A DNA stretch of 64,000 nt from Peromyscus leucopus (GCF_004664715.2 NC_051063.1:69205018-69269017); one strand, 5' to 3'. Shown: positions 1 through 10,552, counted from the stretch's first letter. Notes: generated from the letters alone by a model not told the origin. Numbers and translations are program-made.

Positions 1-381
1 AAAAGAAATAAACACAGGATTATTTAAAGCCCTTTAAGTGGGTCCTAAACTACAGTCTTGTGAACATTTAATGCTGGGCACAGTTCAGTGGGCAATAAAT
101 AAAATGGCCTGGGAAGAAGTGGGACATTTTCTGATAGAATGAGCATTCCCTGCCCTGAGGAAAGGTTCTGTAAAACAAGTGCCTCTCAGTATGTGACATG
201 CAGACCATGCATCTGGCCACTTCCTCTTATTTGACATTGTGTCCTGCAGTGTTCTGAAATTCCACAGTAAGTGATAGGTTTTGGCTTGATGTAAATTCTC
301 TTTCTCCCTCCCTCCCTCCTCCCCTCTCTTCCTCCTTCTCTTCTTCCTTCCATGAATATTCCTAAATATACTATATACATT
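1..381. other. single-copy flank, no gene
   Basis: No recognised repeat and no coding signal. A pyrimidine-rich stretch (TCCC/CTTC units) lies at about 298-350. The short reading frame across it is low-complexity Gly/Arg/Glu on the minus strand and is not a gene. Confidence 0.6.
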
Positions 382-625
382 TCAATTTTTTAATTTACTT
401 TTATTTTATGTGTATGGGTGTTTTGCCTTCGTGTATGTGTGTGTTTGTGTGTGTGTGCTCTGTATGTGTGCATAGTACCCGTGAAAGCCAGAAGAAGGCA
501 TTAGATTATCTGAAACTGAAATTATAGATAGTGTGAGCTGCTGCTATGTGGGTGCTGGGAATCAACTCAGGGCCTCTGGAGGAGCAGCCAGTGCTTTTTA
601 CCACGGAGTCATCTCCCCAGCCCAA
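382..625 (-). mobile_element. B3 SINE (tRNA-derived)
   Basis: Read on the minus strand it has the B2/B3 head (GGGCTGGGGAGATGACTC), the tRNA-like region with a Pol III B-box-like segment, a body naming the CCAGAAGAAGGCAT region, and an AT-rich tail with TGTGTATG units. The head lies at the high-coordinate end. The copy is diverged and about full length. Confidence 0.85.
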
Positions 626-763
626 ATATGTATAATTTAATATAAGCAATTAGAGTAGCAAGTAAAAAACAAAACTACCTCAAATCCCATGATCCACACA
701 GTAAACCCAATACTCAATTCCCTTTGGAATATTTCTCTCACTTCTTCACTTCTTCCCCTTGCT

Positions 764-900
<137 letters not shown>

Positions 901-1570
901 CACAACTGTAAATTTCTAAGATAGGATAAGCATCCATTCAAACCTTCCAAATCTAGTCAACATTTAAACTGATTTTAGTTTTTCTAGGTTGTAAATAACA
1001 CTGTATTGTGTGTCTTTATGAAGACAGGTCTTCTTCATGCTCCCATCTGTATTTAGAATTGCTATCTCGGGCTAAATCCCAGGGGGGAATTAATTACTAA
1101 CCAAAGACTATAAACAGGTTAGAGTCTTAATACATTGCCCAACTGATTCCAAAGGCAGTAACCCTTATACACTGCAACCTGCTGTGTGTGGTCTGCCCAT
1201 GGCAACTCACTCTCACCAGCAGAGTAAAATTAAAATGGCCTTTTATTGTAGTGAGGCCATTCATTTAGTACCTGTTCTTATTCATTGCCTGCTGGAGATA
1301 GTGAGAAAGACCCACAGTTCTTCTTGAGGGATTTGCTAGCTAGTGGTGGAGACAGGAAGTCTCTGGAATACAGGGCATGTCACCTGACATTCATCCTCTC
1401 TTCTCTTCCCTGAGACAGCCTGTTGAGTACCACCCCAGTTCCAAGTGAGAGCCCTGACTCAGTTTCCCTCTCAAGGCTGCCTCTGCTCCAAAGTTGCTAG
1501 AATGGGCAGCGTCACCTTTTGAGGAGGGAGAAAGGGTATGGACACCCATGGCAAAAGAGAAGGAGTTTGG
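901..1570. other. single-copy stretch, no gene
   Basis: No repeat family or coding signal recognised. Moderately AT-rich, with no long open frame. Confidence 0.5.
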
Positions 1571-1767
1571 GGAGGATGGAGAGTTGGCTCAGGGGTTAAG
1601 AGTACTTGCTACTTTTGCAGAGGACCTAGGTTTGGTTCACAGCCAGCTGTGAATTCACTTTCAGAGGATCTGATGCCCTCTCCTGGCCTCCATGGGTACC
1701 AGGTATGCATGTGGTGCACATACATATATACGGGTGCTCATACATACACATAAGAATATTTTTTAAA
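1571..1767 (+). mobile_element. B3 SINE
   Basis: Starts GGATGGAGAGTTGGCTCAGG. It continues through the tRNA-like TTAAGAGTACTTGCT segment and the AGGATCTGATGCCCTC block. The end is a CATACATA-rich, then A-rich tail. Diverged but nearly complete. Confidence 0.85.
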
Positions 1768-3109
1768 AAAGAAGACAAGCGTTCTCCATAGTGCAGCTGG
1801 CTGGCTACATGAAGCCCACTCCTGAGCAGATGCAGCCCCTCCAAGCCATGTTCGAGTGTAACCTCACACAGATATGAGCAGAAGGATCCTGCTTCCCTTT
1901 CCTAGTGCCAGGTCCTACAGGACAGTTTGCTCTTTCCCAGATTTTCCCACAGTCGACCTGGTCTAAGAAGGTGAGAGAAGTGTTACAAAAACATGGGAGG
2001 AAGGTGATGCTGGACCAGGCTGAGCTTACTGATATAAATTCAATTCAGCCCCACTAAGTAGAGATTCCACACTTAATGTTGATGTTTGAGGAGGTAGAAA
2101 AGGGCTTGTGTCTTTGACTGGATGTCTGATGCATAGATCAGAATGATGAGACCTGGCCCCAAGTTTACTACAGAGGAAGGAGTAACACGCTTGGGAAGTG
2201 AGTTTGTCATGGAAGACCTCATGCACATTGGGAAGGTCCAGAGAACACACGTTTTTAACCATGAGTGTGAAGAAAGGAAGTAGTGAAGGACCCTGGCATC
2301 TTCAAAGGCATCTGTGATTTCTCTCCAGGAAGCTTACATGCAAAGGGGGAGATTGGATTCTCGGAGGAAGGATTGAAACCAGGAGTAGTGACCAGAATGG
2401 ACAACAGAGCTAAAGGTACCATGGGAGCTCTCTGGCCTGCACAGAGCACTGGTGTCAGCCAATGGCTTGTGGTGTCTCTAGGAGAGAAATGGGAATGCAT
2501 CACGTTCTTACTTTCTCTGCTATAGAACAGAAGAGAAAACAGTCTGATCTGAGTCACTCAAAGTCAGCATCCTCCATCATCAGAACTGGAGCCAGAGAAG
2601 AACCATAAACCTTAGATGCAGAGACTAGGTCTCCTTGAGATGGGACCAGAACTTGTGGGTGAGGAGGCAGCTGGATCCCTATAGATAGGACTTACAAATC
2701 TTAAATGAGGATGATCTTGAGCCCCATTGAGGTGATCCATAGCTCTTGAATGAAGAAGAGGTTGAGTCCCTCTCAAGGAGCCCAGTCACTGTTGCCAGAT
2801 ACTTACTGTGCTCATCTTCATCCCAGACTATTCAAAGGGACCTACAGAATTCCACAAAGATAGCTGTACACTGGGGAACTGGAAGTAAAGACTTCTTGGT
2901 GACTACTAGAAAAGGGTTGTGAACTGCTCTTCATCCCAGAAGACATGCAATATGATGACAATCCACCAGAGTAGGGCTATGGAGGTCAAGTGGTTGTGCA
3001 GGTCCATCTAGCAGGAGGCCAGTGGGTCTTCAAACTATTCTGTACCTGTTTCTCCATTCAAGAAGAATACATCACCATAATGGGAACACCTTACTATGGC
3101 AAGTTCCCC
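1768..3109. other. single-copy stretch, no gene
   Basis: Contains several frames of 67-100 codons on both strands (for example 2255-2557 minus). None has domain-like composition, and they overlap antisense to each other as chance frames do. No recognised repeat family. Confidence 0.5.
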
Positions 3110-3290
3110 TTGTCATGGTCTTTGGAGTCAGAGTGGAGTCAGTGGGTAATCACAGGCCAGTTCCTTAACCTCCTTCAGGCTTCCAATCTGTAAGAGGGTG
3201 TAACCATCTTAGCCACCTCCCAAGTGCTGTAAGGAATTAGTGAGGTCAGGTATGTGTAACTGTCTGTTCAGCATTGATAAAACTATACTT
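3110..3290 (+). mobile_element. MIR (ancient mammalian tRNA-derived SINE)
   Basis: Carries the MIR-like order: GGAGTCAGAG, then CAGTTCCTTAACCTCCTTCAG, TCTGTAAGAGGGTG, and a GTAAGGAATTAGTGAGGT block that echoes the MIR core and 3' region. Strongly diverged, as expected for a repeat that predates rodents. Confidence 0.65.
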
Positions 3291-3306
3291 CCACCTGCAT
3301 ATACCA

Positions 3307-3307
3307 C

Positions 3308-3352
<45 letters not shown>
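3307..3352. repeat. (CA)n microsatellite
   Basis: About 22 uninterrupted CA units just downstream of the MIR. Confidence 0.97.
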
Positions 3353-3356
<4 letters not shown>

Positions 3357-3410
3357 CATATGGAACAAATCTTAGACAAGTAATTTATTCATAAACACTT
3401 TGGTGCATAT

Positions 3411-4260
3411 ATGGTTAGTATCACCAGAGGGCTGGGCTACTGGACATGCCATAGTGTGGTATTGTGTTCCCCAAAATATTGTATACTCTAATAAATTTAT
3501 CTGGGGTCAGAGAACAGACAGCCACTAGATACAAAGGCTAGAAAATGGTGGCACTCACACCTTTAATCCTAGCATTCCAGAGATAGAAATCCCTCTGGAT
3601 CTCTGTGAGTTCAAGGCCACATTGGAAACGGCCAGGCAAGGTGACACACACCTTTAATCCCAGAAAGCCAGCCTTTAATCCCAGGGAGTGGTGGTAGAAA
3701 GGAGAAAGATATATAAGGCGTGAGGACAAGAAACTAGAAGAATTTGGGCTGGTTAAGCATTAAGGCTTTTGAGCAGTAATTCAGCTGAGACCCATTCCGG
3801 ATGAGTACTCAGAGGCCTCCAGTCTGAGGAGACAAGACCAGCTGAGGATCCGTCGAGGTGAGATAGATGTGGCTTGTTCTGTCTCTCTGATCTACCAGCA
3901 TGGACCCCAATAACTCGCCTCAGGTTTGATTTTATTAATAAGAACTTTTAAGATTCCTGCTACACCATAGGGCATTTTATTTTGATTGTGTTAACTGAGG
4001 GAGAAGACCTGTTTATCCTGGGCTGGGATCTTGTACTGTTTATTTAAATGGAGAAAGAGGACTGAGCAGTGGCAAGCATCCATCGCCCTCGGCTTCCAGA
4101 TTGTGGATATTATGTGGTAATCTGCCCCAGGCTCCTGTCTTCTTGACCTCCCTGCCAAGATAACAGACTACTGAACTGTGAGCTGAAATAAACCCTTTCT
4201 CACTGGAGCTGCTTTGTCCAGGTATTTTTATCATATTCACAGAAGAGTAACTAAGATAGT
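3411..4260 (+). mobile_element. rodent interspersed repeat (RMER1-like), split by an LTR
   Basis: The two parts are 3411-3454 and 3965-4260. The right part ends with the family's typical close: AACTGTGAGCTGAAATAAACC, a pyrimidine block, then AGAGTAACTAAGATAG. Removing the LTR and one CCATAG rejoins the element as CATGCCATAGGGCATTTT. Relatives in this window are at 6075, 8446, 33900, 49080, 54655 and 58100. The RMER1 name is recalled, not checked; the relatedness of the copies is visible. Confidence 0.6.
3455..3964 (+). mobile_element. solo LTR, class II ERV type, 6-bp target duplication
   Basis: Begins TGTGGTATTG and ends TGCTACA. It is flanked by CCATAG at 3449-3454 and 3965-3970, a 6-bp duplication typical of class II (ERVK-like) integrases. 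An early AATAAATTTATCTGGGGTC resembles a segment of the LTR at 29232. The middle (about 3540-3690) contains two B1-like segments (GTGGCACTCACACCTTTAAT and GTGACACACACCTTTAATCC). No internal viral region remains, so this is a recombination remnant. It may belong to the mys/mysTR group known from Peromyscus. Confidence 0.8.
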
Positions 4261-4382
4261 ACCTATCTTTAAAAGTTAAAGTATGTTTAACAAACACTTT
4301 ACAATCCAGTACATCTTTAATATCAAATATCCAGAGTTTAAATTTCTGCATTGTTAAAATTATTTTAAGTTAGAATATTTTT

Positions 4383-4570
4383 TTCCATATCATCTTATGT
4401 GTATGTGTTTTGCCTGTGTGTGCACCCTCAGAGGTCAGAAGAAGGTGTCTGATCCCTTGGGACTGAAGTTACAGAGAGTTGCAAGGCATCACTGTGGGTG
4501 CTGGGAGCCAAACCTGGGTCCCTTGGAAAAGCAGACAGTGCTGTTAACTATTGAGCCATCTTTCCTGCCA
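4383..4570 (-). mobile_element. B3 SINE
   Basis: Minus-strand head (GGCAGGAAAGATGGCTCAAT) near 4570, GGGTGCTGGGAGCCAAACCTG-type body (read on plus), and a TGTGTATGTG tail at the low end. Confidence 0.8.
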
Positions 4571-4612
4571 CGTATTTTAGTTTTTTGGTTTTTTTTTTAA
4601 ATTAGGATTAAC

Positions 4613-4936
4613 AGGAGCTGGGGAGATGGCTCAGTGAGTAAAACACTTACTGTGCGAGCCTGAGGACCTGAGTTGGGATCTGCAGTGGTCACACACAGTG
4701 GGTTCAGTGAACACACACCAGCAACCCCATTGCTGGGAGTGCAGACACAAACCAATCCCAGAGCTTCTCTGGGCAGCCAGCCTGGCCCAAACAGTAAGTA
4801 AGCTCAGATTCAGAGCGAGAACTTGTCCCAAGCATAAGTTGGAAAGCATTAGACAAAGATACCCAAAGACAGCTTCTGGCTTCTATACATGCATACACAA
4901 GTGATCAAACACATGCCTATACCACAGCATGTGTGC
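4613..4936 (+). mobile_element. B4A-type composite SINE (ID-like head plus B1-like part)
   Basis: Starts GGAGCTGGGGAGATGGCTCA. GAGGACCTGAGTTGGGATCT follows, then a B1-derived half (GCCAGCCTGGCCCAAACAGT), the CTTCTGGCTTCTATACATGC segment and a CA-rich tail. Similar composites occur at 12770, 57196 and 60337. Confidence 0.75.
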
Positions 4937-4997
4937 GCGTGTGTGTGCACATACACATACACACACACAACATATATATGTATATATGTACACACAT
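4937..4997. repeat. (CA)n/(TA)n mixed microsatellite tail
   Basis: GTGTGTGCACATACACATAC followed by CA and TATATG units. It grew from the tail of the preceding SINE. Confidence 0.85.
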
Positions 4998-5004
4998 GTC
5001 AGTA

Positions 5005-5390
5005 CATGGCAATCAATAGATCAGTTCTCTTTGAATTCTCATTTATCTATTAATAATTTATCTTTCCATTTGTCTGTTTCTATCTCTCTTTTATTTTTGT
5101 TTCTCTTGGATAAATGCCCACTTCTCACATGGCTATGTTATACAGTAGGTATATGTACAACTTTGAAAGACATTGCCCAGAAATCATCCACAGTGGATGC
5201 ACTGGTTCCCATTCCCACAAGCAGCATCCTGGCAGCCCTTGGCTGTCGGTCATTTTCCTTCAACCATCTGAAGGGTGTGCACTGGAATGGCCTCCCCTGT
5301 GACCACACCAGCTGGGCATCACTTCAGCTGCTTCTCTTCTTCCACGAAGCATCTTGTTAATGTTTTTTTATTTTATTTGAATTGTTTGCC
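5005..5390 (-). mobile_element. old L1 fragment (3' part)
   Basis: On the plus strand it reads like antisense mammalian L1: TTGGATAAATGCCCACTTCT, GTAGGTATATGTACAACTTT, then CACAGTGGATGCACTGGTTC and ATTCCCACAAGCAGCATCCT. The 143-codon plus-strand frame here is a translation of that antisense sequence. Diverged, with no poly(A) seen. Confidence 0.55.
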
Positions 5391-5458
5391 TTTCATGATT
5401 ATACATAATATATGTAATAATGCATATATGTCAAAGGGGTCATAGTCTCTCGCCCTTG

Positions 5459-5498
<40 letters not shown>
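5459..5498. repeat. (CT)n microsatellite
   Basis: About 18 CT units abutting the T-rich tail of the next B1. Confidence 0.95.
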
Positions 5499-5502
<4 letters not shown>

Positions 5503-5675
5503 TTTTTTTTTTTTTTTGTTTTGTTTTGTTTTCCGAGATGGGGTTTCTCTTGTGTAGCTTTGCGCCTTTCCTGGATCTCACTTGGTAGCCCAGGCTGGCC
5601 TCGAACTCACAGAGATCTGCCTGCCTCTGCCTCCCGAGTGCTGGGATTAAAGGCGTGTGCCACCACCGCCCGGCT
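5499..5675 (-). mobile_element. B1 SINE, cricetid type
   Basis: A T-run with GTTTT units (the inverted A-tail) at 5500-5533 is followed by the antisense B1 body, ending CACCGCCCGGCTG. It contains the TTTGCGCCTTTCCTGGATCT variant. This is a 7SL-derived, L1-mobilised element. Confidence 0.95.
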
Positions 5676-5822
5676 GCCTCTCTTTATAGTGTCCAGTATA
5701 TCATATTTTCCTCCATGGGATTTGCCCAATCATTTTCTTACAAATACCTTTTGAATGTTAACATTTAAAAATTTTTTACAAATGGCAATTTATATAATCT
5801 TTTTCCTTTATAATTCAAAAGG

Positions 5823-5825
5823 TCT

Positions 5826-5880
<55 letters not shown>

Positions 5881-5940
5881 CTCTTTCTTTCTTTCCTTCT
5901 TTTCCTTCCTTCCTTCCTTCCTGTCTGTCTTTTTTTTTTT
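5823..5940. repeat. (CTTT)n / (TTCC)n polypyrimidine microsatellite
   Basis: A 100-nt run with no purine (5823-5922), mostly CTTT then TTCC units, followed by GTCTGTCT and a T-run. It could in principle form triplex (H-DNA). Confidence 0.95.
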
Positions 5941-6074
5941 TTGTCCAATTCTATATCTACCAATCTGGCCAGACACATCTCTTCATTTATTCCTGTTTTT
6001 CAGCAGCATTCTGAATATTCTCACATACAGACTTGCATTTGTTCTGTTTAGTTGACTACTAAGTCAATTGATAC

Positions 6075-6474
6075 TGTGCTGACTAGTTTTATGTCAACTT
6101 GACACAAGGTAGAGTCATCTGAGAGGAGGGAGCTGTAATTGAGAAAATGTCTTCATAAGACTGGGCTGTAGGCAAACCTGTAGGACATTTTCTTAGTCAG
6201 TGATTGGTGGGGAAGAGTCCAGCACATTGTGTGTGGTGATCCTGGGTTCTACAAGAAAGCAGGCTGAGCAAGCTGTGAGGAGCAAGCCAGTAAGCAGCTC
6301 TCCTCCATGGCCTTTGCATCAGCTGCTGCCTCCAGGTTAATTCCTACTTTGAGTGCCTGCCTTGGCTTCCTTTGGGAGACTGTGACTTGGGATTTATAAG
6401 CCAAATGAACCCTTTCCTCCCCAATTTGCTTTTTGGTCATGGTGTTTCATCACAGCAATAGTTATCCTAAGACA
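6075..6474 (+). mobile_element. rodent interspersed repeat (RMER1-like), complete-looking
   Basis: Starts TGTGCTGACTAGTTTTATGT. It runs through CAAGAAAGCAGGCTGAGCAA and the GGCCTTTGCATCAGCTGCTG block. The end is AAGCCAAATGAACCCTTTCC...CAGCAATAGTTATCCTAAGACA. It carries no long frame and is the cleanest copy of this family in the window. Confidence 0.7.
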
Positions 6475-7039
6475 AATACTTCTGGTATCATAAACGGGAT
6501 GGTGTTTAAGTCATTTTGTTGTTGTTGTTCTTTTCTGTGTTTTGGGAATATCCCTCTCACCACCACTGCTTAGGTGTTGTCTCACTGGATGACATAGCGA
6601 CAGGTTGTGCTTTCCTGTCCCAGTCTGAAAAGACTCTCGCTTCAACCTCCAATCCAGTCCCGCTAGTTTCTCTCTACTGGAGAACAGTATTTGGACTTTG
6701 GAACTTACTTGACTAGTGACGTAATCGTAAAATCAGTTGAAAGAATACATTCTCTCTTCATTGTCACTTATTTTATACACAGCTAGGTTTCTGTGATCTC
6801 ACTTGTTTCTGACTTCAGGGTTTGCTTCTGTTGATTTAATTCTAGCATTTGAATACAGGATATTCATGAGTTCAAAGGTGTCTTGCTTCCTCTTGTCCTC
6901 CATCATCTCCCATTTAGTGATGACTTTATTAGCTTTAACTTTATTGTCCTCAAGGGTTTTCTTTTTGTCATTATAGTTTTTTTTTTCAGCTCCCTCCTTT
7001 CTTTTACAAATTTAGCATGAAACACACCCCTCTGATTGA
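6475..7039. other. no gene; possibly old L1 3'UTR (antisense)
   Basis: AT-rich. A stretch near 6920-7000 (TTAGCTTTAACTTTATTGTC) resembles antisense old L1 3' sequence. This is a weak call and the rest is unassigned. Confidence 0.35.
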
Positions 7040-7690
7040 TTCTTGCAAATCACAGATCCTGGAGACTGCTTTATACGTGTACTCGGGTGACATTCTCCTG
7101 TGTGTGGATGGCTGTATAGTACTCCCTTGGTTGTTGTGTTCTGACAAACAAAGCTTGCCTGAAGATCAGAGGGTAGAACTAGCCACTAGTTAACCATAGA
7201 GGTCTGTGCAGACAGGAAGTGATGTGGCTGGGCGGAGAGAGGAATGTAAGGCAAGAGGAGATGAGAGCTTGACATTTTTCGGTCTGAGGAGTCAGAGAGG
7301 CAAGAGGTGACTGTGGTTTTTATCCTGATATCTGATTCTGGGTTTTTATTGATAAGACCAATTAGATTTGCACTTCACTTGGTGTGTGTACTGTGATGGT
7401 CTTTTGCTGAGAGACACCTGAGTCATCTCGGGTCTGTCGTTATTATAAGCCAAGTCATGACAGATAACTTTAGTGTATGTTGTCTAGTTTTTACAGGAAT
7501 AAATCTTCATGGTAAACTTCCAGAAGAGAGATTGTTGGCACAAAGGTAAATACATATCTGATTTTATGAGATATTGCCTAATGTCCCTATTAACAGGCTT
7601 TCTACAATTTTATGCCATCAGAACTATGTGAAACAGCGCCTCCCCCGCACCCAGGGCTACACTGATGAGCATAAAGATTCTTTTGGCTAT
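7040..7690 (-). mobile_element. old L1 fragment, interrupted by an LTR
   Basis: Left of the LTR: TGGATGGCTGTATAGTACTC. Right: TTACAGGAATAAATCTTCAT, AGAGATTGTTGGCACAAAGG and TATTGCCTAATGTCCCTATT. Both sides read as one antisense old L1 3' end, broken at 7126-7383 by the solo LTR. Confidence 0.5.
7132..7377 (+). mobile_element. short solo LTR, class II type, 6-bp target duplication
   Basis: Begins TGTTGTGTTCTGACAAACAA and ends TTTGCACTTCA. Perfect CTTGGT direct repeats lie at 7126-7131 and 7378-7383. Sequence blocks (GAAGATCAGAGGGTAGAACT, GGCTGGGCGGAGAGAGGAAT, GATAAGACCAATTAGATTTG) suggest a relative of the LTRs at 3455 and 29232. It is only 246 bp long and lacks the B1-like middle, probably by deletion between repeated segments. 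Confidence 0.75.
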
Positions 7691-7779
7691 ACCTAAAATA
7701 TTCCCCTAGACTGCTACAGTTTCTCCGAACATAGAATAAATTTCACTTGCTGGTAGGTTCCAGTCAGTAAGGCAGTGTC

Positions 7780-8215
7780 CTAGATTATATGTGCTACTTT
7801 AACAAAATACCCAAGACTGAGTGATTTATAAGTAATCGATTTAGGTCTCATGGCTCTGGAGACTGGGAAACCCAAACACTGATCACCCAGAAGATGGGTG
7901 TCAGGTTGCTGCTCCAGGACAAGGTCTTGTCACTGCGCCTTCTAGAGAAAAGGAAGGCTGTCTTTGAAGAACCAGAGAACACTGACTCCAGCCTCCAACC
8001 CTTTTACAAAGGTGCAAAACCTTCCATCACTCGTGAGAGGCCCATATCTCACTCCTGTTCCAGCTTGGGTTTTAGAAGGAATACCATTGTTTTTTCCACA
8101 GACGGCAGACAGGTAAGCCCCGCCCTCCTCAAGTATTCAAATTATATGGATATTTTAAGCCTTGCCTTCCACAAATATTCAAAGTATATGGCTATTTTTT
8201 TCAAGCATTCTCATT
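7780..8215 (+). mobile_element. ancient mammalian interspersed repeat, family unresolved
   Basis: TAACAAAATACCCAAGACTG, GTGATTTATAAG and CTCATGGCTCTGGAGACTGG match the opening of a widespread mammalian repeat that I recognise but cannot name safely. The 107-codon frame at 7894-8217 lies inside it and has no known domain. Confidence 0.45.
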
Positions 8216-8445
8216 AGAAACCCAAAATATTTTATATTTTCAACCTCTTGTCACAACGACAAACAGAACACAACAGGCTAGTGGCTGAGCAGATTAGGTG
8301 TGGGCAATTCATCACTTTCACCACGAATATGTAGGAAAAGTTTAATTATAAATAATGCCAAGATTAATGGTGCTATTGCTAATTTTGTATATAATTTTTA
8401 CTTAATTACATTCTGAAGCCAAATCCAAGCATTGAGCACATAGCA

Positions 8446-9088
8446 TCTGTGATAGTTTTGATGGTTAACACAGTCTGGAATCCCCTGTGAGAATCTCAGT
8501 GAAGGAAATCATGTAGGTCAGGCTCTCTTGGGACATGCCTTTGAATGTTTTCTTTCTTCTTTTTTAAAGATTTATTTATTTTATATTGTGTGTATGTGAG
8601 TGTTTACCTGCATATTGCTCTGTGTACCACATGCACGCGTGGTACCCACAGAGGCCAGAAGAGGGTGTCAAAGCTCCTGGAACCGGAGTGACAGATAATT
8701 AGGAGCTGCCATGTGGGTGCTGGGAACTAAACTTGAGTCTTCTGCAAGAGCAGAAAGCTTTCTAACTGCTAAGCCATCTTTCCCCCACTGTGAGGGGTGT
8801 TTTCTTAATTGGATTAATTGAAGTGGGAAGGCCCACCCTGGATATGGCCTGAACCATTTCATGGGACAGGTCCTGACTGCATGCAAAGGAGAAAGCAAGC
8901 TAAACGCACAAAGGTTCTCTCTGGCTATCCTTGATGATGACTGTGACTAGTTGCTTCATGTCCCCATTGCTATGACTTTCCAGCAACGACAGGTGGTAAT
9001 CTGGAATTGTGAGCTGAAATGACCCCTTTCTTCCACATTCACTTCTGTCAGGGTGTCAGTCACAGCAACAGGAAAGGAGACTAAGACA
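8446..9088 (+). mobile_element. RMER1-like repeat, interrupted by a B3
   Basis: Left part to about 8556; right part from about 8798, with AATTGTGAGCTGAAATGACC and the CAGCAACAGGAAAGGAGACTAAGACA close. The direct repeat TGTTTTCTT at both edges of the insert marks the target site. Confidence 0.6.
8557..8797 (-). mobile_element. B3 SINE inserted in RMER1-like element
   Basis: Antisense B3: TTTATTTATTTTATATTGTG, CAGAGGCCAGAAGAGGGTGT, GTGGGTGCTGGGAACTAAAC and CTGCTAAGCCATCTTTCCCC. It is flanked by TGTTTTCTT on each side (a 9-bp target duplication). Confidence 0.85.
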
Positions 9089-9386
9089 TCCATAAACATT
9101 TGCTGAAGGATGCCATGCCTTTTACTCCTCAACTGGATCTGACATGTAATTACAGTTACATGCCAGTTAATTATTACTATAATTACTTATCAATTTAGCT
9201 GCATATCACTGTGTTAATAAAAATTAAGTAGTACGACATGACATGCTGATTTGTTTTATTTTGAAAATTAATACATGGGTTAATGTCTTCAGATCTGTGT
9301 CATTTAAACTTAACAAGAGTTGTATATTCTGTAAGATACAATTTATAATTTATTTTGTGGTGATTTTGAAAACACTGTTAGTATTG
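9089..9386. other. AT-rich single-copy stretch with inverted repeats
   Basis: Contains CATGTAA-TTACAG-TTACATG (7-bp arms) near 9147-9170, followed by several TAATTA/AATTAC motifs to 9210. No gene. A candidate homeodomain-rich element. Confidence 0.4.
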
Positions 9387-9420
9387 GGATAAAGAGATGC
9401 CTCAGAGGTTAAAAGGACTT

Positions 9421-9587
9421 ACTCTGGCAGATGGTGGTGGTGCACACCTTTAATCCTAGCATGTGGGAGTCAAGGGCAGGTGGATCTCTGTGAGTTTGAG
9501 GCCAGCCTGATCTATGGAGCTAATTCCAGGACAAGAAGGGCTACACAAAGAAACCCTGTGTCAAAAACCAAAACAAACAAACTGCAC
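9421..9587 (+). mobile_element. B1 SINE inserted in the split B3
   Basis: GATGGTGGTGGTGCACACCT...TTTAATCC, GGATCTCTGTGAGTTTGAGG and GAAACCCTGTGTCAAAAACC, with an AAC-rich tail. ACTTACT occurs immediately before and after it, consistent with a short target duplication. Confidence 0.8.
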
Positions 9588-9596
9588 TTACTACGT

Positions 9597-10000
9597 GTGG
9601 CAGTTTGAGTGTAATCAGTCCCCATCATCTCACAGGGAGTGCCACTGCTAGGAGGTGTGGCTGTGTTGGAGTGGGTGTGGCCTTGTTGGAGGAAGTATGC
9701 TACTGTGGGGGTCGGCTTTGAGGTTTCCTATGCTTAGGATATCACCGATGTCTCAATCAATTTCCTGTTGACTGGAAGATGTAGGACTCTCAGCTCCAGC
9801 ACCACATCTGCCTGCATGCCACCATGGCCCCCATCATGATGATAATGGACTGAACCCCTGAAACTGTTAGTGAGCCACCCAAATTAAATGTTTTCTTTAT
9901 AAGAGTTGCCACGATCATGGTGTCTCTTCACAGCAATAAAAACCCTAAGATAGAAGTTGGTACCAGGAGTGGGGTTCTAACCCAAGCAGACATATGTCCA
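9597..10000 (+). mobile_element. rodent interspersed repeat, second RMER-type family
   Basis: GTGGCCTTGTTGGAGGAAGT, GCATGCCACCATGGCCCCCA, then AAATGTTTTCTTTATAAGAG and CACAGCAATAAAAACCCTAA, and GGTACCAGGAGTGGGG. This is a common muroid repeat. It shares the CACAGCAATA...CTAAGA close with the RMER1-like copies but has a different body. Confidence 0.6.
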
Positions 10001-10184
10001 TTCTTGCAGAAGACTAACGTTCAGTTTCCAGCACACACATGTAGTTCAACACGGTATATAACTCCAGTTCAAAGGAATGCAATGCTCTCTTCTGGCACCT
10101 GAGGGCACTTCATGTACACGATGCACACCCATACATGCAGACAAATATCATACACATAAAATAAAACAATAATTAATATATAAT

Positions 10185-10420
10185 TTGGAGTTGAATTATG
10201 ATATGTTGAAGATTGACTCCCCATTATTCCAGAATATGGTGGTGTTTACAACTGTGGTCCTTACAGAGTAATTAGCCAAGATGAGTTTTCACTGGAGAGA
10301 AATGCAGCCCTGAGTGAGAGGACCAGCTCCCCATTACAGGAAGCTATGTAAGGAGGAGCATAGGACAGCACTGTGAGGACAGAGACTAGCTGTGCAGGTG
10401 AATGCGATGGAATTCCAAGG
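10185..10420 (+). mobile_element. possible ancient mammalian repeat
   Basis: TGATATGTTGAAGATTGACT, TGGTGGTGTTTACAACTGTG, GAGTAATTAG and GTGAGGACAGAGA keep the order of a common ancient mammalian repeat. Heavily diverged. Confidence 0.35.
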
Positions 10421-10552
10421 ACCTCCAGCCAACCACCCCAAACAGGGAACAATCAAAGATGCGTTACAGAATCTAGAAGGAGCCTGGCCCATACCCACAA
10501 GTGTGCTGATTTCAAAACTAACAACAACAAATTCGATTGCTTTAAACAATAA

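Larger units (their letters stand above)
9387..10180 (+). mobile_element. B3 SINE split by two later insertions
   Basis: The head is 9387-9420 (GATAAAGAGATGCCTCAGAG, TTAAAAGGACTTACT). The body resumes near 10003 (CTTGCAGAAGACTAACGTTC, CTCTCTTCTGGCACCTGAGG) and ends in CACATAAAATAAAACAATAA. A B1 and an RMER-type repeat lie in the gap. The rejoined order matches a single B3. Confidence 0.65.

Noticed and set aside
4929..5360. 143-codon plus frame
   Set aside because: Spans a CA microsatellite and antisense old L1.
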